Shown: positions 25,750 through 38,953 of the stretch, in pieces
Layout of the letters: each line of letters begins with the position of its first letter
Numbering within the stretch: the first letter of the stretch is position 1
From: Ophioderma brevispina
Taxonomy: Eukaryota; Echinodermata; Ophiuroidea; Amphilepidida; Ophiodermatidae
DNA length: 64,000 bases
Assembly (NCBI GenBank): GCA_023653785.1
Contig: JAMKCH010011790.1
Location: forward strand, 1 to 64,000
Direction: 5' to 3'
Made by a program: the position numbers and the translations under genes
The notes under the pieces: generated by a model
What the model was told of the DNA's origin: nothing
What the model saw: the letters and a program-made list of their open reading frames with translations, nothing else
The model's database searches: none

Positions 25750-25923
25750 GGACAAATTATTGATGGCCTGCTCTTCTTTAAAGCAATAATGGCACATTTT
25801 TTGAAGAGCGCCCCCATTTTCAAATTTGCATACGCAGGACAAATTATTGATGGCCTGCTCTTCTTTAAAGCAATAATGGCACATTTTTTGAAGAGCGCCC
25901 CCCATTTTCAAAATTTGATATTT
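25750..25923. repeat. Recent 87 bp tandem duplication (two copies)
   Basis: Units starting 'ggacaaattattgatgg' at 25750 and 25837 are almost identical; the second copy has one or two extra bases near its end. 87 is a multiple of three, so open frames on both strands cross it with a repeated peptide, but those frames have no recognisable family and are probably chance. Such low divergence contrasts with the old repeats around it. Confidence 0.85.
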
Positions 25924-27987
25924 TGGCACAGTGCTGTTGGTGATTGTCTAGGAAAACTATACCTGCGAAGAGAATGCTAAAAAATGGAGTGATATAAAAA
26001 AGCGATTTGTAATAAGAATTTGGATCCCAGATGGACTGAACGGCAGAGCTGGAAATGCTACGTATGTCCGTCCATGATGAAATAGTGCCACCTCGAGAAA
26101 ATAATCTCTAACTTGATTTGCCTGAACCAATAAACAACTAATGGATGAGCGTAGAACACGTTACATGGGCGCTATTCCCGGCTATTTCACATGGAAGGCC
26201 GTTTCCAGCAGCCGTTGAATTATTATCGGGATCCCGATAATTAATTATTCTAATTCGATTCGCGTTGATACGGTCGTCCCCCTGGAGTTTGGACCTATTC
26301 AATTAAGTCGGAGAGGGAAAATGAAAGAATTCAAAATGCACGGCGGTCATTTAACTCACTCACCTGCCACTAAATACAATTCATTCATGCATGGAAGCGC
26401 ACCATAGTATATTTCAGGCCTTAACATTGCTCACAATAACATGATTAAACATAAGTCCCTGCGCCTCATTGAATTTTTCACCTCCGCAGAATGGTACAGG
26501 GTCACAAATCCAGTGAATCGAGTATAATTACAAAATTCCTTCGTTTGTGAGACACAGACATTTTCGAGCTTAACCATTCACAGGTATGGTTTACTAGCCA
26601 GTTACCAATGCACCGTGTAAAAATCTCAAAGTTTTTTTTTTTTTTTTTTTTTTTAATATTGTTAAAAATGTGCTAATATTGCTAATGAAATGTGCTAATT
26701 AATTATGCTACTCTCATTTAATCATCTAAGACGATTTTCAAAATCAAATGATTTTGTTGTGAACTTTTATTGCCCCTCATACATCAAGAGCTATCCCTCC
26801 ACGCAATGGCATGGGGGACCATATGATGATGGGTCGACATAATCCACCAAAGCCACACTCAGCATGAATACAGTAAAAAAGCTCGACTATAATTGATTAC
26901 GCTGATGGGCAGGCGGGAACCAGTTTTTGAATTTGTCGATCATGGAATAGACAAATCCTACCAGCCAAATGATGGTCAGAATTGATCCGCCATTCTGTGG
27001 GGGCATCCCACCCAAAACCTACCCAATCTTTTGTACGTCTGTACCACGCGTGTATGAATTATACTTCAAAGCTACCCTTAATCTGCACATTTGGTGAATC
27101 AAGCAGGATGCACCCCATCTATGGCTGCCAGTGAGGTGTTGGAATGTGGTCCAACCGGATTCGTGTATAGGCCGTGACTTGGCGCCAGCTTTATCGATTA
27201 CAAATTGATTTTGTAGGGTGAAAAGAACGGCCAATTTCAAAGTACTACGCCTATACTACCATGGACATAATAGAGCGAAGGACAACCAACGCGAAAAACA
27301 CCAATTCACTTAAATTCGATTACCCATTCATCGCGACAAAAGCTAGGCACTCGTTGTGTATTCATGTGCATACACCGAGACCGTTTGTGAATCATATCTC
27401 CTTGTCGCGGTCGAAGCTGTGACTTTGTGGAAAAACTGTCCACAAACTTTGTAATTTGACCGATTGTGTGACCCCTGACTGTAGGTTTTTTGGAAAATGC
27501 ACATACATTCAAGCTATTTCCATCTTTTTTTGCAAGTTGTTGCACAAAGAAGAGAGGAGAATTTTGTTCAGAAATACCGAAAACCCCATCCAAATCCGTC
27601 ATCCTATGTGGAGCTACGACTGTAGAAAAAAGCTTGCATTTTGGGTTATTGTGACCCAGTAATTGTTAAAAATCTTGTTGAAAAATAATATGAAAATGAT
27701 TCCAAAGCACTTCCCACTCTTGGAAAAAAACGGGTTATGAAAGTGCAATGTACTTGTAACAATTGTATAACCTTGTGAACTGGCGCCCCAAGCGCGCCCC
27801 CAACACGTGTAATTGTACATCGAAAACCCAAAAATTGTAATATTTTAAACTTACGGTTATTGGTTGAATTTGTTTACGCTGTGATGTTTGCTAGTCATAC
27901 CATGTCGAACTGATTCCAATGTCGGCATCTGAATATGATGTGATTAGTTCATATTTATACCTAATGAAATGTTACATTATAAATTAA
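25924..27987. other. Non-coding stretch, no gene recognised
   Basis: Contains a long T run near 26631-26654 and a perfect 20 bp palindrome at 26222-26241. No supported gene, RNA or transposon boundary. Confidence 0.5.
26222..26241. repeat. Perfect 20 bp palindrome
   Basis: ATTATCGGGATCCCGATAAT equals its own reverse complement. It could be a binding site or chance; nothing else marks it. Confidence 0.6.
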
Positions 27988-28020
27988 TTAACCCTCGTCT
28001 TCCGAACGGGGGGGGGGGTT
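27988..28020 (+). repeat. Relic terminus of the TTAACCCTCGTC element family
   Basis: TTAACCCTCGTCTTCCGAAC is followed by a G run and 'ttgttacc', matching the inner ends of the large inverted duplication (38954 and, inverted, 35040) and the left end of the complete element at 59512. I found no matching right end nearby. Confidence 0.55.
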
Positions 28021-28135
28021 GTTACCGCTCTATTCTATTCTTTTCGCCCAACCAAAACCAGGTGTAGAAGTAAACCATGGTCCGGCGTACTCATAGTCCG
28101 GGGGAACAATGGTGAGCAATAGGGGCAATCGATTC

Positions 28136-28236
28136 AGTTGACTCTTTACGCAACATTTAGTTCACGCTTGATTTCCGTTATCGCCTATGGGCCCCAGGAC
28201 TATGGCTCCTACCGGACTATATTCTGCTTTACAAAT
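28136..28236 (+). repeat. Paralogous empty target site of the 16.45 kb MITE
   Basis: The phrases 'ctctttacgcaacatttagtt' and 'ggactatggctcct' occur here within one continuous ~100 bp sequence, whereas at 16386-16450 and 17566-17622 they are split by the 1115 bp mariner-like element. The junction here reads 'gccTAtgggcc', a single TA, as expected for a TA-duplicating insertion. Confidence 0.75.
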
Positions 28237-30595
28237 CCCGGTGTCAAATGAGTTAATGTAATTACCAATTATTGAATTTTATGCTCCGTTTTCCCCCCAC
28301 CTTAAAAAACACTACCGGGGTATAGGAAAGGTAAAGGTGATCCCAAAGTGATGGATTAGGGTGTGGCATCAACCCGCCCCCAGGCGTAAACCAGGGGGGA
28401 TGGGGGATATACCCCCAATATTTTTGATGAGGGGGTAATCAATACGATCACCCCCCACCCATGTTGATCCCATTCACGTGTTTTGCCAAAATAACCTCAT
28501 ATTTACCATAATAGTTTCTTAAAATGGTAAATTCCGCGCGCTTCGTGCCGCACTTTGTTCAAATTACAATTATAATAATGATTTTAGCTTCTTAAATGGC
28601 AAACATTCGTAGCGCGTCATGGATCTTCTCAGCAAACCCCATTTCATCCATAAATTTCATCAACCCCATCCCCCAATGTCAAAAAGAAAAATATAGAATG
28701 CCCCCCCACCCTTTCATGAGGGAAATACCAACACGCCCAGAACGAACAGGAATATCACAGACATTTGATTTTAGTTGCAATAGATAGCAGTCCCTCCTAT
28801 TTCCTCTGATACCAAACATGAGTACCAACATATAACAGTTCATAAGACGTCATAATATCTCTACTGATTGGAAAAGGTTTAAGGTGTTACAATATAATTT
28901 TGAGCCAGTCAATTTGCAAAATATCAATGTTTCTTCCTATATATGCAGTATTTTTAACTGTATTACCTTATAGACGTCATAGTGACGTCCTCGTTAGTTT
29001 CTACATATTTGATTCCAATGGAAAGAGTAAAGTTAATAAATTCTAAGCTATGCTTGTACTGTACCAAATTTATAGAATTGGATGTTCACTAAAGCAAATT
29101 CAAGCGAATTCCGACAGCCCTCCTGCTGGAGGGGCGGGGGTGATTATCGCATTATCTTAAGCGGTAAATGGGATTTAATAACAAATAGGCGGCAACGTGA
29201 TAGGGTCTTTGAAACTCGTGTGTTGTGGGTCTCTTATCTATTAGGTCCATTGATAATACCAACGCACAACAAAAATAGAGAGGCCACTAACATGTCTGAC
29301 GCCATTCAATGGCATTCAATTCCACCTGCCGGCCACACCGCTTCCAACTAATCTGGTATGTCACTTGGCGTTTTGTACGTTTTGTCTCCAGTTTTGCATG
29401 GCACATTAATAGCATAAATTTTCACCTTATACGAAATATATGTTTGTTTATAAGAATCGCACATGATACCGATAAACGTGTTTGTCATAACTTTCGCACT
29501 TGTTTTTACACAATAAAGTGAACTGAATAGTTTTTGTTTGGCGCAACGCACTTCTTCTGGAAAACACAGGGTGCACCTGTGTATGATTGCAATAATGTAG
29601 CAAACATTCCGCGGACAGACAATCCGCTGCCACCTGCACACACAGGCTCAAACTGAGGTGGTTGAACCCTCGACATGTGCGGTAAAACCCTCTCAATCAG
29701 CAGTTCGGTAGTTCACCGCTATTGTTCATAATCCCGCTTGACCTCCGTGAACCATCCCAGAACAATAAAATTCAAGGATTCTGGGATGGGACCAGGGGGT
29801 GAAGCCCATCAAAACGTCGTACGTGCTGGGCGCTGACATTCTGAATATTGGCACTTATCAATTTTAGTTTAGGGTGCTTTGTATACACACATACATGTTC
29901 AATTCGATACAAACGATCCGCCAAAATATCCTGTTTGATGGATGTTGGGTGATATTGTGTGGTAAATTTGTCCTACCCATGGCCACAACACGAATGAAAT
30001 GACACGTAGTCTACTTGCATTTAAATAAACCGCCTCAATGAATACATCTTTTCACCTAAGGGCGCGCATTGCATATATGAGAAAAAAGATATCGAGCACA
30101 ATGATCCAGGTGCACTCTTATTACACCTGGCCACCTCTTAACACATCCAATTGTATCACTACCGATTAGTGTATATGAAAGCGGCACCACAGTATGTGGA
30201 AGAGCGGAGGCAGCCATTGCTTCTATTGTTGGTACTCTATGTTTTCTTTGTGTGTCGGCAAAACATGCGAGACGATGAATTTCTATAGATTACGTAACGT
30301 TTTTGCCTCTCTATCTCTATAGAACATCTTTGGATGGGACACGGAGGTCACGCCGGATATGAACATTGTTGTTGCTTATTGTTGTGCAGCAGTAGTCCTG
30401 AATTAATCGAACTCGCTTATACGCGTGTCACAACGCTTTTTGTCTGCCGATTTCATTGTGCTATCTATAACAATTGGGTTACTAGTTAATACGTAAACAT
30501 TTCTTAGATTATGCGTATCCATTATGTATCATATTGAGTTGCTGCAGGGTAGATTTCCGTAGCTCTAGCGGCGCGTCGAAGATGCGGTATCAATG
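28237..30595. other. Non-coding stretch, no gene recognised
   Basis: C-rich patches near 28370-28470 and 28700 resemble remnants of G/C-run MITEs but without assignable ends. A short hairpin (11 bp stem 'ccatcccagaa', 16-base loop) lies at 29752-29789. No gene supported. Confidence 0.45.
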
Positions 30596-30597
30596 TA

Positions 30598-31719
30598 CAG
30601 CCTGTTCTCAAAAAATGTGTACAAATCAAACCGGAAATGTTTTTTTTTTTTTTCAATATTATTTTCAACATACGTTCAGTCGTTTGTACATAACCTTAGA
30701 GAGAAAAGACACCAGGCTTTTCGGATTTTTTTGTTCATCTCATTTGCTTTTTTCAATCGAGAGATAACTCCAGTTTTCTGCGGAACACAAAAATCGAGTT
30801 TGGTGCCACTTTCCCTGGTGAGTGAAAACGGTGAACGAATTGTTAAACATACGTTATTCACACTTGAACCGATATTAAATCTTTTCAAAAAGGATTAACT
30901 TCATAAAGACACTAAAAGATGCGAAAACATTACTTAATGGGGGAAGTTATGATCAGTAAGGTTCTGGATTTAAGATACAGTGAATAACATTCTACCTACT
31001 GTTGTTTTGTTAGAAGAGAACCATGAACATACAGATGGCGTACAGCAGCAAACCTGGAGGATAGATTTTTTTTAATGGTCTGTGAAGATCATGAAAGCAA
31101 ATTCCTACCAACACTTTAATACTTAGCTTCCAAATCAAATTTTTTATTGACTCACAATTAGTAAATGCACAAGATAGTGCAATATTTTTAAACATTTCGT
31201 TGGATTTGGATTGTTATTTTGGTTGCAATTACATAATTCCTTCTGGCATGATTTTAACAGATACCATTTTGTAATAATTCCCAAAGTTCCATTTCATTGA
31301 CGTGTATATTTGTATTGTTTGTTATTTATGAAAAGAAGATGTGTATATTGAACTGATTATAATTGACTATTAAAACTTGGTGTCGTATAAAATTAGACTC
31401 CCTTTTGTTTACTTTTAATTTGTGTTTTTGTTTCTTTTGTCAGTTTGCAATCTTTTGTGAGCTTCAAGGACAGCTTGGCATTAACTGGGACTCTAAACAA
31501 CTCTGACCATGCATAAAAAGTTGCAAAAATCGATTTTGGTATATCGCACTAATTGATTCTATCTCTGGATTGACAAAAGCAACTACGATGAAACAAACAC
31601 CTTGGAAAGCCTTGTCTTTGTTCTTTGAAGATTAGCCAAGTAAGAATGACTTATATGAAATTTCATATTTTTAACCAATTAATTTTTCTGGTTTGTATCC
31701 ACTTTTTTGAGACAGGCTG
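30598..31719. mobile_element. Mariner-like non-autonomous element, copy 2 (inverted)
   Basis: The 1122 bp element is flanked by TA (30596-30597, 31720-31721) with ends CAGCCTGTTCTCAAAAAA and TTTTTTGAGACAGGCTG. Its reverse complement aligns end to end with 16451-17565, with many substitutions and indels, so both copies are old. It has no transposase coding. Short open frames in it mirror those of the other copy and are artefacts. Confidence 0.85.
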
Positions 31720-32224
31720 TATATAGTCACAAAATATCCTGTCTGTCAGTAAGTTTGGGATTTGTCAGAGGGATCCTGCGTGATGTCTCGAGCAATCCTT
31801 CCCATCATTAACGGTGCGAATGACCCCTATTTTGGGACATGTAACCTCCAACATATTCGACGTCTGAGATACTTGATCAGTCGCACGTGACTGTCAACCC
31901 CATTTGGGCTCTGCGTTGGGCAACGAATGATGAAATTGGAGAGCTTACCGATAATCTCCATATTCTGTTGCTTTAGAAGTCATGTTCTCACGCTAGGATA
32001 CTGTTGTTTTTACTTGATAAAGGCTGGTGTTGTGTGCCATCCGCATGTCTATGCTGTCACTCTTTCTTCCTTTGTTCGTTCTCAGATCCCTATACAGGAA
32101 TACTCTCTACACAAGCTCTGAATCAACTTCTTGCTTGGTTGTTTGGAGATGCCAGATAAGTGGTGTAGTTTTATTGCGGGCATCCCAAGCTTGTCCATTT
32201 GCGTGACAGGAAGTCTTTTCTTGT

Positions 32225-33170
32225 CCCTGACCTCTTTGAGTTGGTCACTTCTTCTGTAGTACAGATAGGTTGCCGATTATCTTCCTCATGGATATAGCTC
32301 AGTTTCTGGCATTTACTTAGGCTGCAGCACTCTCGAGTGATGTGTAGTAGATCTTAGAGTCTAGATCGTCTGCGTAAGTCAAGGTTTGTAAATGTGCTAC
32401 TTTGGTGACGTCTAGACTCTTGGTTTTGACGGTGAGTGCCTTGTCTTTCATGATGTCACGACTCTTTCTGAGGATGTAATCAGCCAAGATTATAAAGAGA
32501 TAGTGAGCGAGAAATCCTTGGAGGATTGCAGTAGTTGTTAAAAACTCCTTTGTGGGCCCGTCCTCGTCCTTCCACAAAGCTAGGTTGGGTTTAATACATG
32601 GATGACAATTGCTTTTACCTCTCAATATGAAACCCGTATTATTGTGGTAAATATGCCAGTTGCATCCTTGTTGACACGGTTAAAAGCCTTGTGTAGCAGT
32701 CTACCATGCACAATTAAAAAAAGTTTTTTCTCTTGGAAATTCTTAATTCTTCTATAATCCTTCTGGGGCAAGTATCTGAGATAGTGTTGATCTGCATTTG
32801 CGAAAACCATTCTGGTTCCTTCTGATGAATGGGATCTATGTGAGGAGTGAGCAGCATTAAGTTGTAGATCTTGAGGCCAGTGGTGATAGTGTGGATTCCT
32901 CTGTATTTTTTGGGCCTGTTAGCTCTAGCCTTTCTTTGGTAGAGGAGTGATGAACGATGTTGAAACGACAGCTATTTGTTTTCCCATGTAGCATTTGTTC
33001 CAAAATCCCCAGTTGGACCATGGAATAGTGGATTCTTCCAGTTACTGCAGGAAGTTGTCCTTACCAGGCGTTTTGGTGTTGTCAATGTTTCTGGGCCTAT
33101 CTGAAGCTCCTCTATAGTGAAAGGTTGAGTCTGGATGGGGAAGGGTGTATGTTATCTTGTGATGAAGAGA
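32225..33170 (-). pseudogene. Broken non-LTR retrotransposon reverse transcriptase (LINE)
   Basis: Minus-strand fragments give reverse-transcriptase landmarks in the right order: 'TPGKDNF' and 'PLPKKG' pieces near 33060 and 32945, 'NFQEK' near 32735 after a decayed 'NGFRKGRST'-like block, 'KAFNRVNKDA' near 32680 (the usual KAFDSVNRD), 'LQGFLAHYLFIILADYILRK' near 32500, and the catalytic 'YADDL' at about 32362-32376. Several frameshifts and stops separate the blocks, so it cannot encode a working enzyme. The family looks RTE/CR1-like, but I would not name a clade from this. No 3' tail or TSD located. Confidence 0.8.
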
Positions 33171-33267
33171 GTTCCTCCAGGTTTGTGTTACTGACTCGTC
33201 ATGTGAGTGCAACAGCGTATTCTACATTATCATGATTTTACAGGAGAACGAATTTTGTGTTTCATTC

Positions 33268-33530
33268 TTTGTGAGTTTTCAAATGAAAATAATTCTCAAC
33301 ATTAAAAAAAATGTATTTTTTTGAAATATCTTATAAATTTTCATTCCCATTAACGGTCCATAATTAAGAATTAATGGCTAATTACAAGGCTTAACTACCG
33401 CTGATTTTTCCCGTGTGTGCAACATCGTATTTAACCGGTTACGACTTTGTTGGCACGACACTGGAAATTCAATTTTGAGGCAACAAGGTCGTATCTTCTA
33501 CACCTAATTAGGCCTAATTAGCCTAATAAC
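33268..33530 (+). repeat. Dispersed repeat ending in AAAGTCGTATC, copy 2
   Basis: Its latter half contains an imperfect hairpin ('gtgtgcaacatcgta' against 'ttacgactttgttggcac') followed by 'ggaaattcaattttgag' and 'ctacacctaattaggcct'. The same arrangement, in the same orientation, is at 40807-40930. It lies just outside the left arm of the large inverted duplication. Confidence 0.65.
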
Positions 33531-33639
33531 CTGCAATGAATTGGACGCTTTATACTGAAAATATATGTTAGCATTATGCTTATTATTTAATTTTGTAATA
33601 TTTGGTAGAAAAGGGTCGTACCTTCATTTTTTGATATTA

Positions 33640-35040
33640 TCCGTGAGCTGTCCCCCTTTACCGTGCATCCCCCCGGTCCTCCGACTTGACAGTGGTTGCA
33701 TTCTATATGGTCTCGTAAACCATAAAAAATGATGTACCTTTTTAAACAATTTGGGTGCATGGCCCGCGAGGACGTCATTTTAATGACTTCCATCCACAAT
33801 TTTAGAAAATTGTAAGATTTTTCCAATTATTTATTTTTTGCATTTTAGGATAGCCCAGATAATATATTGTTATTATCTGCCCTCATTCCGCAATATTACT
33901 ACTTCGTTTCACATTTTTATAAATCAGTTTTAATAGTTTTTTTCCCCCCATTTGACTTATGTACAAAACAAAACTTTAAAATAACGCGATTTTCTCAATT
34001 TCTGATTTTACTTGTTTTTTGGGCATGAAAAAAGTAGCTATTTCTTCTCTGACAAAATACTAATGTCAACCATGTAACAAAACCCATCTTGTTATTTTTT
34101 ATAATGCATTAGAGGAATTGTACTGAGCAAGAATATGAATGTTTTAATTTCCAAAATATATTTTTTAAGTAGATCAATATGAAGACAATGATGACGTCAT
34201 CAAGATTGACCTTTGGGGGTAAAAAAATTCGAAATATTTTTGTTACCATTATTAAATGTTCGCATGACAGTACATCTTTAATTTTCAACAAAGCATATTT
34301 GAACCTTTAACCCACTTCATAGATGAGTAATAATCCAAACCTGATCCATTTTTACAAATTGACTCTATGTTCAAATCCCCAATTAAAATGCCATTTTCTT
34401 AAAATTGTGATTGGTCAATTGACTATGAGTTTTAAGAAGGCTAGGACAGCAGGGTGGTTACCCCTCGAAAAATCGTTATAAATGCACCCGATGCTTAAAT
34501 GATTTTGATACAATGAATAGCTATGATCCTCTTCTTTCCATTGATACCAATAAGTATAAAATAAGTACCAACATACCTAGTGTGGCGTCACAATTACGTT
34601 ATAAAGTCCCCGTGAGCTGGCAAAATTGGCATTTTTCCACAGAAACTTTTCGAAAATCCATTTTTGCGCTAAAAAGAAGGTAGGAAGTCCCGGATTTTTC
34701 AGCGGTTTTCACATCATCAGACTCAACATATGGACAATTGACTATTTCTTACAGAAACAGATACTTTTAGAGCCATAATTTGCATAATATTTAAAAAAAT
34801 TAAAAAAATTAAAAAATATCTTTTGGGTGGCAACCACCCCTCTTAACCTTCGACTTTGACGGCATACCCTAACCCCGCCACCCCCTGTGAAGGTGCTACG
34901 TTTGCATTTGTTTTCGCTATATAACCGAAAGGATGAGGGACTGATTACCTAGAAGCTTTTTAAACCTAAAGCTCTGGCATTTCAGCGCATTAGCTTCACT
35001 AGGGGTGGTAATCCCCCCTCCCCCGTAAGACGAGGTTTAA
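33640..35040 (-). repeat. Left arm of a ~7 kb inverted duplication
   Basis: This arm is the reverse complement of 38954-40632 over its whole length with moderate divergence. Matching landmarks are the outer end 'ccgtgagctgtcccc' against 'ggggacagctcacgg', 'tgatgacgtcatcaagattgacc' against 'ggtcaatcttgatgaacgtcatca', and the inner end 'gtaagacgaggtttaa' against 'ttaaccttcgtcttac'. The inner 1 kb resembles the TTAA element at 59512-60040; the outer ~0.75 kb does not, so the whole segment rather than just an element appears duplicated. Confidence 0.8.
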
Positions 35041-38000
35041 CTTTTATCTAACCAACATATCCATTGAGTAGTTGTTCCAATTCCCTATAAACATTCTAAC
35101 CAGTACCCAATGGTGGTCAATTTGAAATCATTGCTATAGGGGTTTCTATTCATATCAATAAAGGTACCATCATATACGTCACAAACGACATCACAATCCC
35201 AAGAAACCACCAATTTCCCCGATATTCCATGAAGATAGACCAAAGTTTCAATTTTGAGGCCAAAATGTACAAACAAGATGTTTTTTGACACGTGTTTTGC
35301 TTCTATGAAAGGAAATGGCTATTCGATAACATGGTAAGTCTCATGCTTATATCGTTAAGATTTTTTTTCGTAAGAAAAAAAGTTGGAGGTAATTTTATGT
35401 TTACCCGTCTGTAATGTAGACAATAGAAAAGGTATACGGTTGTATATCTGGGCAAAAAGATCACTCTAGAAAATTAAATAAAGCGAAATAAGGAGAATAA
35501 TTCACGAGCCGTTGGGTTCAATACACTTTTTTGCATAATGTGTTCGAGATGAGGTTTCACACATTTTAGACACAGATCTCCAATCATTATATTGTTTCAG
35601 TGATATCCTAATGGGCAGAGCTTGGGAAACAGCAGAAATTCAGAGAAAATGCTAATAATTATTCCGCGACATATCCACTGAAGTGCTCAAGGCGGTCGCT
35701 AAAACTGCTTTTCACCTGAGATGATCTCAGCTTCAATCAACACCACAAGTAAGTCCAGACAACCAGGGACGATTTAAGGAAAGAAGGTCCGAGTTTAGAA
35801 TCCACTCCCCGTTAGAATCAGGAGGAACCTGAAGTTCACGGAGAAAACCAGCGATGACTTGTATGGATCAGCAACCAAATTCTGTTTCTCTTACATAAAC
35901 TTGGGAGGTATTGGTGACAACGAGATGTAACATTTCACAAACCAATCACCATGTTCAATATACGATTATCTTGCTTTCCCGTTTTAAAGATTTTGATTAT
36001 AAATATGAGATTTTGACCATCGCGTCCGAGCGGTTGCTATCCTTATTTGAGAGCAGATCACAATATTACAGGATCGATTCATTGCATAGAAGTTATTAAT
36101 TGCAATTGCGACACAAGACCCTCCTTGTCTAGTGTAAGATAGCTATGGTCATAATAATATAGTCCTGGTTTTCCAATCTAACTAGACATTCTTTTAAATA
36201 TTTTAAAGTCCAAAAAGATAGGTAGGTGCCTCAGAGCTCTTTTAGGTTTGTAAGAGAATTCAGCGTGCCGCCTTGCCTCGTGTTTAAATGGGCTTTTCCA
36301 AACATTTGAACGAATATTTAAAACATATTTGCTTGAAATTTGATGTAACCAGTAATGTCAAAGATTCATACTTCTAAATTATGACATTCCAAGATGGTTG
36401 TCAATTCTGATAATGCCGTGTATGGCTTCCACTGTTTGAGGTGAGAAGCATGCTGAAATCTATCCGACCAATTTGTTCTGATCTAAAGAAACTGCGCGTC
36501 CCCCTTTCAGTGTCCCAGCATAGAAAATGCACGGAATAAACCGCGACCCGTAGATAAGACGAAGATATTAATGAGTATTAACATGTACAGTGGGAATGTG
36601 GGTCCTCCGACTCTCGTTAAAGACTAATTTCATTCGGTACTGAGACAACAAAATGGAATGTATCACAATTTAACATAGCTCTATCAAATTGCGACCCACT
36701 TGGATGAAATCTAGATAGATTTTACGTTTTGGTAGAAAACATAAACGAAACATACAAAAAAATTACCTCATCCAGTATCCTTGCTGGTAATCAGTGCAGC
36801 TTCGTCGGATCTTCATCCTATCATTCAACTCTCATTGTTGGTCCGATTTTCAGAATATCTAAAAGCTGTGCCGGGTCAAGTTCCTCCTCGTTCCACAGAG
36901 GTTCAATTGTCCAATCAATCAAAACACGCCTTGCATTAGTAGCTTCAGAAAAGTCACCAATGTAAGCTTTTTTTTCAACGCCCCCACTTGCAAATTGGTA
37001 CACTATATCATATCAACAGTTAAATAACATGATCAATGTTGTCACGTTCACTGCAACATTTCTTCCCATCATACTCATACTAGAGGCAGAGGTCATTCAT
37101 ACCCAAGACGTAATCTGCCATAGCTCAATAAACTCCTCCATTCCCTCAAACAACTAATCAGACACATCATAGGAATCTCCTATTCTTGCCATCTACATTG
37201 TGAAACCTGGTACTTTGAAGCGTCATTTGGTTTTTTCCTTTGCCAAAACCCCTGAACAAACTATACAAAACATCTTTTTGAATGACCCAGAAGGCCCAGA
37301 AGGGCAATGCGTGCTCTGGTTGGATTCATTGTTAAGGTGAGAAATGTCACCGCCTTTTCCTAAAATTTCCTCCTCGGCCTTTAATGGTGTCTTTACCCAG
37401 CACATCATAGACAGTGAACCACATGGACGATTGAAAAAAATGCTGACATTACTGACTCTAATCTTTCGAAACTACTGAATCATCCCGACTGTTCTTTATT
37501 TGCTGGTCAATGTTGAACCTCTGATTACCGAGGATGACGATGTCCTGGCTCATCTTGAATATATTGGGGAAATTAGGGTCAACAATGACATTGAGATTGA
37601 TATTAAATCGGATGAAGATCAGCCAAGTGGCACTGATCAACTAATGCCGATAACGGCATTGATAATGAATATGTATATATCCCTACGTCCCCTTAGCTGC
37701 ATATAAATCCAACTTTTGAAAAAGTTACAGAGCGGACGCCCTACCCTTGGAAATGGCCCCTAGATCGAATTAGAAAAATAACGCTATAGCTCCTTTTTTT
37801 GCGGGATAGTTAGATTCTTCTCTTGTTACTTAGGGATATAGATGGAATTGCATGTTTCTTTCCATTTTTTTTCCCTTAAATGTTAAACAAAACATCTATA
37901 ATCTCACCAGTTTCCTGTTAAAATGTGTTAAATGTGATACTTATCTATGTAAAATTTAACCCTTTTTATGTAATCCCTTGGTGTGAAGAGATCGTACTTT

Positions 38001-38953
38001 ATAATAAAAAAACATTGGGAAAGCTTAACTGTGAGGTAACGTATCTGAATAAACCGTGAACTTGTATACAGATGGTCTTGGGATCTGCATCGGACACGCT
38101 CTAATCAAGAACCCTTTGACAAATTGTAGCGTTTTTGTTTTTTTCTGTCTTCCCTCTCCAAGTGAAGTCATAATCCTGATGCATGTTCACAGAGCATTTG
38201 ATCACCATCTTGGCCCTTCAACTCATTTCCAACAAATGCCCCCCCTAGACTTCAGATGCTTTATTTTAAGAGCATCAACATATTGGTTCCAATCATGTAC
38301 GGGCCATTAGGATCTGTCAAACCAATCTCTCTAAATGTAACGGGGGGGGCGACATTGCTTATTTTGATTGAGGATCACTCCGGAAAGAAGTGAAATTTAA
38401 CTCCAAAATTCTTTTGGAGTGGGGGAAAATCCGCTTCAGATCTGACACTTAATTCAAAGATTTCACTCTTTCATTCCATTAACCTTTCGGCCCGATAACG
38501 CCTAGCGTTTCTTGCAAATAATAAATACTTGAAAATACATTCCAGATACTCTTTTTGGTATCTCATATGTGGAACAATCCAAAAGATGAAGTTTGGTATA
38601 TAATTTTCACGTTTATTGTGCTTTACACCTTCGGCAAGGGGTTTTGCCATGGAGAATGCATGAATTGTGAATTGCTATGCTGATAGATCTAGACATGTCT
38701 TTCGGTGACAGGTTTCAAAAGAATCCTAAATTAAATTCCGGGTGCAATGGTTAGATAAAAGTCCAATCCAAGTTGGGGATTCCCCTGTTTGTCACACATG
38801 CTAACAACAAACAACACAAAACCTTAATGAACTCCCAACGCTTCGCCTAATTATGGCAATTTTTAATCTGCTCTTCATTTAATGAATACCCCGGATGGCA
38901 TAATATTACTCCCGATGGTTAGACAAATTACCGAACTACACCTTAGACTGTGA
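35041..38953. other. Spacer of the inverted duplication
   Basis: 3.9 kb of single-copy-looking AT-rich DNA between the two arms. No reverse transcriptase or transposase motifs found. A possible degraded coding relic is noted at 36821-37408. Confidence 0.5.
36821..37408 (-). other. Possible degraded coding sequence, unrecognised
   Basis: Two minus-strand open segments have protein-like composition: 36821-37003 (contains 'DWTIEPLWNEEELDPAQLL') and 37223-37408 (contains 'CPSGPSGSFKKMFCIVC'). The sequence between them reads through stops with similar-looking fragments. No family recognised. They may be remnants of an unknown gene or chance open frames. Confidence 0.2.

Noticed and set aside
25663..25980. 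Protein with an internally repeated peptide
   Set aside because: The repeat comes from the 87 bp tandem DNA duplication and is open on both strands; no homology recognised.
29752..29789. Hairpin as a terminator or histone-type stem-loop
   Set aside because: Stem and loop sequence do not match the histone element and no gene ends nearby.
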